From NCBI GenBank assembly GCA_937996605.1, contig CALKVB010000199.1, positions 1 through 5,357 of the forward strand: a stretch of DNA of 5,357 bases, given 5' to 3'. Shown here piece after piece: positions 1 through 5,357 of the stretch (position 1 is the first letter of the stretch; each line of letters begins with the position of its first letter). A program made the translations under genes and the position numbers. The DNA is from an uncultured Oxalobacteraceae bacterium (GTDB lineage Bacteria > Pseudomonadota > Gammaproteobacteria > Burkholderiales > Burkholderiaceae_D). The notes beneath the pieces were generated by a model. The model was not told the origin of the DNA. It searched no databases and was given only the letters and a program-made list of their open reading frames with translations.

Positions 1-458
1 AAACGGATGAAGTCGGCTTTTTGACGTTCGATTTGTTCTTCTGCATACGCGCGCGCTTTGGCTTGCACTTCAGCGACAGGTAAATTCTTGCCGTGCAGTT
101 TTTCGATTTGGATTTCGATCGGCATACCGTGGCAATCCCAACCAGGCACGTAAGGCGCATCAAAGCCACCCAAGGTGCGCGCTTTGATGATCATGTCTTT
201 CAAGATTTTGTTGACTGCGTGACCGATGTGGATGTCACCATTCGCATACGGAGGACCATCATGCAAGATGAATGTTGGGCGACCTTTGGCTGCTTTGCGT
301 ACGCGTTCGTAAATTTTCTTTTCTTGCCAGTTCTTCACCCATTGTGGCTCGCGCTTAGCGAGATCGCCGCGCATAGGAAATGGGGTTTCCGTCATGTTGA
401 CAGGGTATTTGCTAGCTGGTTTTGCTGCTTCTTTTTTTGCTTGCTTATCGTTAGACAT
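1..458 (-). CDS. ileS: Isoleucyl-tRNA synthetase, N-terminal part (cut by window edge)
   Basis: This cytoplasmic class I aminoacyl-tRNA synthetase charges tRNA-Ile with isoleucine using ATP. I translated 152 codons from the ATG at 458-456. The Rossmann-fold start shows HDGPPYANGDIHIGHA at residues 66-81, with the class I HIGH signature at 77-80. GWDCHGMPIE follows at 106-115, the next conserved IleRS block. A lysine- and alanine-rich tail (about residues 5-17) precedes the conserved NMTETPFPMRGDLAKREP segment. IleRS is usually about 930-960 residues, so only about one sixth is present, and the KMSKS loop, editing domain and zinc site lie outside the window. The start is the only ATG ahead of the conserved region with a sensible N-terminus; the ribosome binding site is weak (a purine-rich GAAGCGA a few bases upstream). 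The gene lies 72 bp downstream of ribF on the same strand, the usual ribF-ileS order. No frameshift or missing motif is seen. The family assignment is very secure. Confidence 0.97.
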   Translation of the reverse strand, partial: MSNDKQAKKEAAKPASKYPVNMTETPFPMRGDLAKREPQWVKNWQEKKIYERVRKAAKGRPTFILHDGPPYANGDIHIGHAVNKILKDMIIKARTLGGFDAPYVPGWDCHGMPIEIQIEKLHGKNLPVAEVQAKARAYAEEQIERQKADFIR

Positions 459-513
459 AGTCGTTTCGCTTCAATTTGAAATCTAAAATCGGTATAAAAA
501 TGTTGGATGGGAG

Positions 514-530
514 AGGACGCTAGGCGTCCT
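514..530 (-). repeat. Perfect inverted repeat directly after the ribF stop
   Basis: AGGACGC and GCGTCCT form a perfect 7-bp stem with a 3-base loop, beginning at the base after the ribF stop codon and lying 55 bp before the ileS start. As minus-strand RNA it would be a tight, GC-rich hairpin. No T-run follows at once; the nearest run of five T lies about 13 bases further on, so this is not a textbook intrinsic terminator. It could be a weak terminator or attenuator, or an RNA stability or processing element that sets ileS levels relative to ribF. The repeat is certain; its role is not known. Confidence 0.6.
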
Positions 531-1499
531 TCAAATTCGGTCTGTAGCGGAGCCGTTGCGTTGCTTGAAATAGCTACGCGCTTGATCGGCGTCGCGGTTG
601 ATCGCGGCAGTTAAGGTCGGTAAGTCGACATACTTTTCTTCGTCGCGCAACTTCTGTAAAAACTCGACGTGGATGATCTTGCCGTAGGCATCAACCGTTT
701 GATCAAGTATATGCGTCTCGAGTAAAACGCGACCGCTATCGTCGACGGTAGGACGTACACCCATGCTAGCGACGGCAGGTAAAGGCTGATCGCTCAAGCC
801 ATGTACTTGCACCACAAAGATCCCCATCACAGCAGGCTTGTGGTGGGCAATGCGTAAGTTCAAGGTGGGGAAGCCCAAAGTGCGACCGAGTTTTTGGCCA
901 TGGATCACATGACCGGAAATCTGATACGGGCGACCGAGGAGTTCTTCTACATGCTCGAAGTTGCCAGCGTCTAAAGCAGCACGCACTGCCGATGAGGATA
1001 CGCGCACACCTTGCTTGGCGACGGTTTCCATTGCTTGCACTTCAAAGCCGTAACGCTTGCCTGCTTCGATCAACGTGTAGATGTCGCCCGCACGCTTGGC
1101 ACCGAAGCGAAAATCGTCACCGACCATCACCCATTTCACATGCATGCCATCAACCAAAATTTGTTTGATAAAAGCCTCGGGGCTTAAAGCTGCAAATTGC
1201 GCATTGAAATGCTCGACGATGACGCGGTCAACGCCAGCACGATCCAATGCCGATAAATTGTCGCGCAGGTTAGCGATGCGGCTCGGTGCTTTCGAGAGGT
1301 CACCCATCAGTTGCGCGAAAAAAGCGCGTGGATGCGGTTCAAAACTCATCACGGCGGCGTCGATGCCAAGTCGAGTGGCAGCCGTGCGCAACTCGGACAG
1401 CAAAGCTTGATGCCCTAGATGTACGCCATCAAAATTGCCTATCGCCAGAGCGCAAGGCGCACGTGAGGCAGCATTGGGTAGACCGCGAAAAACCTTCAT
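531..1499 (-). CDS. ribF: Bifunctional riboflavin kinase / FAD synthetase
   Basis: This cytoplasmic enzyme phosphorylates riboflavin to FMN and then adenylates FMN to FAD with ATP. At 322 residues it matches the usual bacterial length of about 310-330. The N-terminal nucleotidyltransferase domain shows GNFDGVHLGHQ (21-31, with the HxGH nucleotide-binding motif), SFEPHP (52-57), GDDFRFG (127-133) and VSSSAVRAAL (167-176). The C-terminal riboflavin kinase domain shows GRTLGFPTLNL (205-215, carrying the conserved Thr and Asn of the PTxN motif), MGVRPT (246-251) and LETHILD (260-266) with the expected catalytic Glu261. All key residues are intact, so both activities are expected. I chose the ATG at 1499-1497 because family members typically begin MKVFRGLP; the frame stays open upstream to 1574 (GTG) and includes an ATG at 1571, but those 24-25 extra residues do not look like the family. 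No strong Shine-Dalgarno is present at either start. ileS follows after 72 bp. No FMN riboswitch was recognised upstream. Confidence 0.96.
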   Translation of the reverse strand: MKVFRGLPNAASRAPCALAIGNFDGVHLGHQALLSELRTAATRLGIDAAVMSFEPHPRAFFAQLMGDLSKAPSRIANLRDNLSALDRAGVDRVIVEHFNAQFAALSPEAFIKQILVDGMHVKWVMVGDDFRFGAKRAGDIYTLIEAGKRYGFEVQAMETVAKQGVRVSSSAVRAALDAGNFEHVEELLGRPYQISGHVIHGQKLGRTLGFPTLNLRIAHHKPAVMGIFVVQVHGLSDQPLPAVASMGVRPTVDDSGRVLLETHILDQTVDAYGKIIHVEFLQKLRDEEKYVDLPTLTAAINRDADQARSYFKQRNGSATDRI

Positions 1500-1734
1500 A
1501 CCATCTTGTTCTTTATAAAATTCAAGGTCATCGAAAATTGCGACGTACACGTCTTTACGGTCTCTTTGCATCACGCGCTTTCATCATGCATTTCCATCAC
1601 ACATTCACGCCACTGATTTGCGTTGCCGATGTGCATCATGCCTACTTTCCTGACCGTACTTTTCATTGCTGCAATTTCTGCGCTTGGGTTGGGGTAACCC
1701 CCTGTATATCGCTAACGCAGAAAACGTCTAAGGC

Positions 1735-1760
1735 AAAAACCTTTGATTATAAAGGCTTTT
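1735..1760 (-). terminator. Weak AT-rich hairpin, possible terminator of the lipoprotein gene
   Basis: On the minus strand AAAAGCCTTT pairs with AAAGGTTTTT around a 6-base loop, giving ten pairs of which one is G-U. The A-tract, stem and T-tract arrangement resembles an intrinsic terminator, possibly working in both directions. It lies about 130 bases past the stop of the large lipoprotein gene. The stem has only two or three strong pairs, so termination would be weak. Its loop coincides with the TATAAT box proposed as the ribF -10, so the two readings compete for the same bases. Confidence 0.3.
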
Positions 1761-1774
1761 CACTCTGTATTCAC
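1746..1774 (-). promoter_or_regulatory. Candidate sigma-70 promoter for ribF-ileS
   Basis: The minus strand carries a perfect -10 hexamer TATAAT (1751-1746). At 17-bp spacing lies GTGAAT (1774-1769), matching the TTGACA consensus at only three of six positions. Transcription would start near 1738-1740, giving ribF a leader of about 240 bases. The weak -35 and the tandem repeat overlapping it would fit an activated promoter. This is motif reading only. Confidence 0.4.
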
Positions 1775-1780
1775 TCTGTA
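1759..1780. repeat. Perfect tandem duplication, 2 x 11 bp
   Basis: TTCACTCTGTA occurs twice with no gap (1759-1769 and 1770-1780, plus-strand reading). The two copies are identical and one helical turn apart, so they would present the same DNA face. The array covers the -35 position and most of the spacer of the candidate ribF promoter. It could be a two-site operator, or a chance slippage duplication. The repeat itself is certain. Confidence 0.7.
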
Positions 1781-1789
1781 ATTGACCGT

Positions 1790-1804
1790 TTTTGCGCCGC
1801 AAAA
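1790..1804. repeat. 15-bp perfect palindrome, possible operator
   Basis: TTTTGCG-C-CGCAAAA is a perfect 7-bp inverted repeat around a single central base. The one-base centre suits a dimeric DNA-binding protein better than an RNA hairpin. It lies about 50-65 bp upstream of the inferred ribF transcription start, just behind the -35, where an activator or upstream regulator would bind. No regulator family is recognised from the motif. Confidence 0.4.
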
Positions 1805-1889
1805 TGTGGATGTTTGGTGGCGACTTCAGACAGTTGGCTTAAGATTCTATGCTCATGCGTGCATTTTTCTTAATTTTGGGCGAAGTTGC

Positions 1890-4421
1890 TTACTTTTGCT
1901 GGGATTTAAGGCTTTTCTTCCATTCTTTCAGCAAATTCCTTAAAGCTTCAGGTTTGTTCATTGATGGTGCAAATCCAGCTTGGTTTTTGCTGTTAATGCC
2001 ATGACAAGCGGCACAAGTGCGAATTTCACCGGCTTGGAACGTAATCCAATTTCTTTCTCTGACGACAGGATTGCCATCCGCATCAGTAGTTTGCCAACTG
2101 AGTGCGCGGCCAGTGGGGACGAAGGCAGCGGTGGAGCCATCTTGTGCGATCTTGACACTGCTTTGCAGTTCCGGACGTTTGCTGTTCGGTGCTAAATTTT
2201 CAGCGGCAAATTCTTTAATCGGTTGCGCCAAATAGCGACGACCAGGGCGATCGACGTAGGCACGCAGTTGTTCGGCCTGCACGATTTGGAAATGACTGAT
2301 GTCGTAGACTTTTGCCGTGGGGTTAGTGATAGATAAGCTCTGCTTGCCACCGGGTACGCGCAAATTATAGGGCTGTTGCAAGTCAGCTCGATCTCGGCTG
2401 GTTTGGTCGCGCGTGACAATCAAGGCTAATTGACGCTCGCTCAGCCATTGTCGTAATTGTGCTTCGCTGATGTTTTCTTCGGCGAGCACAGCCCGCTCCG
2501 GCGCTTCAAGTGGGGTTGTGGCGCGTTGTACTTGCTCTTGCGGCCGGACTTCTACCGCATCGAGTTCCCATAAATTGCCCTCATACTCTTGTACACGTTT
2601 GCCATCCCACCATTTCAATTTCTTGCGTATGCCTTTGGTGAGCATCTGTTGCGGCACGTAGTAAGATTTTTTCTGATCAAAACTCAAATAACGCAGTCGT
2701 AAATCTGGCAAAAATTGTTCTTGCTCTGGTGGTAAATGTGCAGAGGTATGGCTCGCTACTAAACGGCCATCGGACAAAGGTAAAGGATTGCGAAAACGTC
2801 CTTCGGGTAAGTTGTCTGTGTTCACAGGCGAGGTGACCGCAGTGACGCTGACCTGTTCAGGATTGATACCCGGATGTGCTTGTACACGCACGATAGTATC
2901 GGTGGTAAATGAACCGGATTCACGGGCGTTGATGGCGTAATACACGCCCGCTTGCAAGGGGTCTTCACGCAAATGAAATAGACCACCTTCGCGTCGGACA
3001 CTGAGGCGATTCTGATGTAGATGATTAGCGGTTTGATTGCTAAGATGAGGGTCGTCCATAAAGCTCGGCGTCAGGTAGCCAAAGACAAATTCATGTAAGC
3101 CGATGTGATTCAAAGTTTCCTCACTGCTGCCATCTTGGTTCATCTGCCATAGCGTAAAGAAGTTGCTGCGAAACGCACTGACACGACCATATTTGCCAGT
3201 CTGACCGACGCGTGATTCGGGGAAGAATTCCTCGCGGTTAGCCAGTGCTTTGGCATTCGCACTTTCATCACTAAAGTTGAATGATTTAAAGGGGAGCGCT
3301 ACACCATTTTTACTTGCGTCGCGGTCACGATCAGCAAGTTGGTCTTGCTGTAGATGATCCCAGCGCGTGAACAATAAACGCCCAAAACTATCGATGATAG
3401 GGTTAAAGGCGCCGCTCGGCGTATGGTTGAGGAGTTGTAGACGTTTGTTGGCGTGTAGCTTCCAGATGCCAGTGACGCTCGGTGTTGCTTCATATTCGTC
3501 TAGTTGCGGATACAAATCGGGCGCGCCGTTGAGAGGCCGGTCAGAGGTGAAAATGATGCTGCCATCGCTGCCGTAAATCGGCGATAGATTATTGTATTGG
3601 GTATCCTGACCATCGACTCGAACGATATTGGGTCTTACTGTCGATTTCGTTGCGCCCGATTCATCGTTGAGGAAATCGCTGATCTCGTATATTTGCCAAC
3701 GTGCGCTGTGTAGTGGGTTAGGTGGTGTGCTGTGTACGGAACTTGTATTTTTTTCTGATGCTAAAGGGGCACCAATCAGCATGCTAAATACGGCTTTTTT
3801 TCCACTCCAATGGACGGCGGGCTCTCGTACTGCAATCGCTTTTTCAGCTTGCAGGCCATCGTTGCCAAAGCCAGCTTCGGCAGTCAAATTACGTAGACGA
3901 CCGTCAGGGTAAACAAGCATTAAGTCGCCACCGCGCGGCACTTTGTCTGGGGCGGTTTGGTGATTGGCGAAAGCAGACAGGCGGCCATTTTGATCGCGGT
4001 CTATTGGTGTTTGCGTCACAAATAAAATCGGAAAACTCTTTTTTACATGAGGCTTTTGAATGACGTCGACGGTGATACTTGCGCTTGTTTGGATTCCTTG
4101 TTGATCCGTGGCGGTGAGTGTGTAAACTTGACTCATGCTGGGCTGAATTGTTAATTCGCCATTGGACGATAAGGGCGCGTCAATGCCTATCACCTTGAGT
4201 TCGACTTTTGTGTCCGCGCTCAAGTTGGTGCGCCATCTTAGTGAGCTTGTTTGGCCTTGTTCGATCACGCATTGAGTGCAAGTGAAATCGAGAATGTGTA
4301 CTTGTTGACTAAGGCTCGAGTTAACCTTGTTGGATGACTTCTCACAGGAGCTAAGAACAATCGAAAGGCCAACCGAAAGAGCAACAATCAACAGCGCTTG
4401 ATAGGCAGTACGAATCAACAT
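1890..4421 (-). CDS. HzsA-related propeller lipoprotein with one c-type haem
   Basis: This predicted exported lipoprotein has 843 residues. Residues 1-25 form a signal peptide with lipobox LSSC and lipidated Cys26; Glu27 at +2 does not suggest inner-membrane retention. Residues 43-120 look like a bacterial Ig-like domain, ending in the typical YTLTATDQQG (100-109) and SITVDV. From about 130 the protein resembles the middle domain of hydrazine synthase alpha subunit-related proteins and TolB-type propellers: PILFVTQTP (131-139), REPAVHWSGKKAVFS (199-213), IIFTSDRP (289-296), RLLFTRWDH (348-356). The C-terminus has RERNWITFQAGEIRTCAACHG with a haem-binding CAACH at 803-807, as in HzsA-related proteins. 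Hydrazine synthase alpha binds two c-type haems; only one CxxCH is present here, and nothing suggests anammox metabolism. An N-terminal CTQC (48-51) lacks the following His. The likely role is an envelope electron-transfer or redox protein; the substrate is unknown. It is divergent from the lipoprotein gene at 4703. The start is set by the signal peptide; the ribosome binding site is weak. Confidence 0.85.
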   Translation of the reverse strand: MLIRTAYQALLIVALSVGLSIVLSSCEKSSNKVNSSLSQQVHILDFTCTQCVIEQGQTSSLRWRTNLSADTKVELKVIGIDAPLSSNGELTIQPSMSQVYTLTATDQQGIQTSASITVDVIQKPHVKKSFPILFVTQTPIDRDQNGRLSAFANHQTAPDKVPRGGDLMLVYPDGRLRNLTAEAGFGNDGLQAEKAIAVREPAVHWSGKKAVFSMLIGAPLASEKNTSSVHSTPPNPLHSARWQIYEISDFLNDESGATKSTVRPNIVRVDGQDTQYNNLSPIYGSDGSIIFTSDRPLNGAPDLYPQLDEYEATPSVTGIWKLHANKRLQLLNHTPSGAFNPIIDSFGRLLFTRWDHLQQDQLADRDRDASKNGVALPFKSFNFSDESANAKALANREEFFPESRVGQTGKYGRVSAFRSNFFTLWQMNQDGSSEETLNHIGLHEFVFGYLTPSFMDDPHLSNQTANHLHQNRLSVRREGGLFHLREDPLQAGVYYAINARESGSFTTDTIVRVQAHPGINPEQVSVTAVTSPVNTDNLPEGRFRNPLPLSDGRLVASHTSAHLPPEQEQFLPDLRLRYLSFDQKKSYYVPQQMLTKGIRKKLKWWDGKRVQEYEGNLWELDAVEVRPQEQVQRATTPLEAPERAVLAEENISEAQLRQWLSERQLALIVTRDQTSRDRADLQQPYNLRVPGGKQSLSITNPTAKVYDISHFQIVQAEQLRAYVDRPGRRYLAQPIKEFAAENLAPNSKRPELQSSVKIAQDGSTAAFVPTGRALSWQTTDADGNPVVRERNWITFQAGEIRTCAACHGINSKNQAGFAPSMNKPEALRNLLKEWKKSLKSQQK

Positions 4422-4518
4422 AAAGAACTCAGACTTGGACGTAGACTAGGTGTAGTGGTGGAAAAGAGATTGGGTTCAGTATGCACAAACCTGGTCAAAT
4501 TTGGAAATATGGGACGAA

Positions 4519-4536
4519 ACACCGCAATCGCGGTGT
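4519..4536. repeat. 18-bp inverted repeat, possible shared operator
   Basis: ACACCGC and GCGGTGT are perfect 7-bp arms around AATC. No transcript from a neighbouring gene should run into this site, because both flanking genes point away from it, so a terminator role is unlikely. Its position between the two candidate promoters makes a dimer-binding operator the better reading. It could also fold as a hairpin if it lies inside an unusually long 5' leader. Confidence 0.5.
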
Positions 4537-4689
4537 ATCTTACTTGAGTTTTCTTGCGACTTAGTTCAATCTTATACTGCTTTATAAAAAAGAAATACTA
4601 ATAAGCCCGAAAACACACTGAGATAAGCAGAGAGAAGCCGAGTGGACGCGTTGGAAGTCCAATGCGAAACACGCGCGCCAGCCAAGAAT

Positions 4690-4695
4690 AGGAAG
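4690..4695 (+). promoter_or_regulatory. Shine-Dalgarno of the right-hand lipoprotein gene
   Basis: AGGAAG lies seven bases before the ATG at 4703. It is the clearest ribosome binding site in the window and fixes the start of that gene. Confidence 0.75.
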
Positions 4696-4702
4696 TTTGA
4701 AA

Positions 4703-5357
4703 ATGAAGAAAATATTATTTGCGATTCAGAGCGCGACGACAAAACGAAATATTGTGACTGTAGCTGTTACCGCAATCGGTGTTGCGGCAATCGTCACGGC
4801 CTGTGGCGGAACAAATGGTAATTCCGCGCTTTCATCGGGCAATACAAATACAGGCAACACCGGAACAGGTAATACCGGAACTGGTGCCATTGTAGGGCCG
4901 CCATGGCTAAGTTATGGCAGAAATGCGCAACATGATGCGCTGGCTGGCGTTGCCACTCAAAGTTTTAACAAAATTAACTGGCAGACTCCAGTCGATTTGG
5001 CGCCGCAATATACGCAACAAGGCTATCTCTTGGTGCATTATGGTTCGCCAGTCATCACGGCTAAAAACACGGTGGTATTACCTGTCAAAACTGCTGCGGA
5101 TTTGGTCTATCGTTTTGAAGCAAGAGCGGGTGGGAATGGTGCCTTGATTTGGTCTGAAAACTCTGACTACATCATGCCGGAACATCGTTGGACACCAACA
5201 TACAATGTCACTCTTACTCCGTCGAATCGGGTCTACGCGCCTGGTGCTGGCGGCAAAGTGTTTTATCGCGATGACGCGGATGCTGCCACAGCGACACTCA
5301 AGACCCAAGTGTTTTATGGCGATGCGGTCTATGCCGCAAACAAAGCCGCACTTGATA
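4703..5357 (+). CDS. Exported lipoprotein with PQQ-like beta-propeller, 5' part
   Basis: The frame is open from the ATG at 4703 through the right edge (218 codons read), so the C-terminus is missing. Residues 1-33 form a lipoprotein signal: K2 and K3 plus K14 and R15, a hydrophobic stretch 17-33, then VTAC with lipidated Cys34. Residues 37-62 are a low-complexity Gly/Asn/Thr/Ser linker that should tether a folded domain to the membrane. The folded part begins WLSYGRNAQHD (68-78) and shows blade-like signals of PQQ-like/BamB-type propellers: INWQTP (91-96), GSPVITAKNTVVLPV (114-128), ending in GGNGALIW (143-150), then a second unit, LTPSNRVYAPGAGGKVFYRD (171-190). It may act as a scaffold or as a quinoprotein-like enzyme; the catalytic residues that would decide cannot be judged from this part. 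Its divergent partner is the haem lipoprotein, and both are envelope propeller proteins. Lipoprotein status is fairly secure; the propeller family is moderately so. Confidence 0.8.
   Translation, partial: MKKILFAIQSATTKRNIVTVAVTAIGVAAIVTACGGTNGNSALSSGNTNTGNTGTGNTGTGAIVGPPWLSYGRNAQHDALAGVATQSFNKINWQTPVDLAPQYTQQGYLLVHYGSPVITAKNTVVLPVKTAADLVYRFEARAGGNGALIWSENSDYIMPEHRWTPTYNVTLTPSNRVYAPGAGGKVFYRDDADAATATLKTQVFYGDAVYAANKAALD
4838..4885 (+). repeat. Imperfect 15-bp tandem repeats coding a Gly/Asn/Thr linker
   Basis: Three degenerate 15-bp units (4838-4852, 4853-4867, 4868-4882) encode GNTNT, GNTGT and GNTGT, followed by a glycine codon. Each unit is a whole number of codons, so gain or loss of a unit would change linker length without a frameshift. 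The units differ at synonymous and nonsynonymous positions, so the array is not freshly expanded. Confidence 0.75.

Larger units (their letters stand above)
1500..1889. other. 390-bp gene-free region upstream of ribF
   Basis: This stretch separates the stop of the large lipoprotein gene from the ribF start, with both genes on the minus strand. It must hold the 3' end of the lipoprotein transcript and probably the ribF promoter and leader. I see an AT-rich hairpin (1735-1760), a consensus TATAAT (1746-1751), an 11-bp tandem duplication (1759-1780), a 15-bp palindrome (1790-1804) and a GGGTT/AACCC stem (1686-1690 with 1696-1700). The part nearest ribF (1500-1574) is open in the ribF frame. A 31-codon minus-strand ORF (1666-1571) ends in a TGATG overlap with an in-frame ATG of that extension, but it has no visible ribosome binding site. 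I recognise no tRNA, known riboswitch or mobile-element end here. Confidence 0.6.
4422..4702. promoter_or_regulatory. Divergent promoter region between two lipoprotein genes
   Basis: These 281 bp separate two genes transcribed away from each other, so both promoters should lie here. On the minus side CATACT (about 4480) sits 17 bp from TTCCAA, a poor sigma-70 match. On the plus side TATACT (4573-4578) and TATAAA (4583-4588) are plausible -10 boxes, but I see no good -35 at proper spacing. An 18-bp palindrome (4519-4536) and the 8-bp palindrome CAAATTTG (4496-4503) lie between the candidate promoters. Weak -35 boxes plus a central palindrome would suit co-regulation by a shared transcription factor, though this is only inferred. 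No small gene is evident. Confidence 0.55.

Noticed and set aside
93..479. Plus-strand ORF of 128 codons over the ileS start
   Set aside because: It is antisense to a clear IleRS N-terminus with intact HIGH motif; the translation is low in recognisable motifs and is a shadow frame.
1569..1606. Repeated CATCA/TGCAT words near 1569-1606 as a binding-site cluster
   Set aside because: The copies are short, irregularly spaced and no better than expected by chance.
1500..1740. FMN riboswitch ahead of ribF
   Set aside because: The conserved RFN blocks that I would expect are not visible in the minus-strand leader; the C/G-rich patch near 1686-1702 does not match them.
1081..1873. Plus-strand ORFs of 109 and 195 codons (1081-1410, 1286-1873)
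   Set aside because: They lie largely antisense to ribF, have cysteine- and arginine-rich shadow-type composition, and have no recognisable domain.
1958..3912. Short ORFs on both strands inside the large lipoprotein gene
   Set aside because: All are explained as shadow frames of one continuous 843-codon ORF with consistent domain content.
1890..4421. True hydrazine synthase and anammox metabolism
   Set aside because: Only one CxxCH is present, no beta or gamma subunit is visible, and the neighbours are betaproteobacterial housekeeping genes; the resemblance is to the wider HzsA-related family.
4914..5308. ORFs at 4914-5147 (+) and 5078-5308 (-)
   Set aside because: Both overlap the open lipoprotein frame that starts at 4703 with a good ribosome binding site and lipobox; they are shadows.

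Overview
The window reads as ordinary chromosome of a betaproteobacterium, most likely order Burkholderiales and possibly an Oxalobacteraceae relative. The placement rests on my recognition of the IleRS N-terminus and the RibF sequence, on the conserved ribF-ileS order, and on a base composition that looks close to balanced. No database search was possible, so it is an inference.

Layout. Positions 1-458 (minus) hold the 5' end of ileS, which runs off the left edge. Upstream of it on the same strand lies ribF (531-1499), the bifunctional riboflavin kinase/FMN adenylyltransferase. A perfect short hairpin sits right after the ribF stop. Positions 1500-1889 form a 390-bp gene-free leader/intergenic stretch. 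It contains a consensus TATAAT box, a perfect 11-bp tandem duplication, a 15-bp palindrome and an AT-rich hairpin. Positions 1890-4421 (minus) hold a large exported lipoprotein with an Ig-like domain, a TolB/HzsA-like propeller and one C-terminal c-type haem motif (CAACH). Positions 4422-4702 are a divergent promoter region with an 18-bp palindrome. From 4703 to the right edge (plus) is the start of a second exported lipoprotein, with a Gly/Asn/Thr linker followed by PQQ-like beta-propeller repeats.

Togetherness. ribF and ileS are housekeeping genes (flavin cofactors; isoleucyl-tRNA) and are probably co-transcribed at least in part. The two lipoproteins are divergently transcribed from one shared intergenic region. 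Both appear to be envelope proteins with propeller folds, one of them a predicted cytochrome, so they could belong to one periplasmic or outer-membrane redox function; that is inference from position and architecture. The HzsA-like lipoprotein is the least understood gene here and the best candidate for something undescribed. Nothing indicates a mobile element, CRISPR array, tRNA or rRNA.
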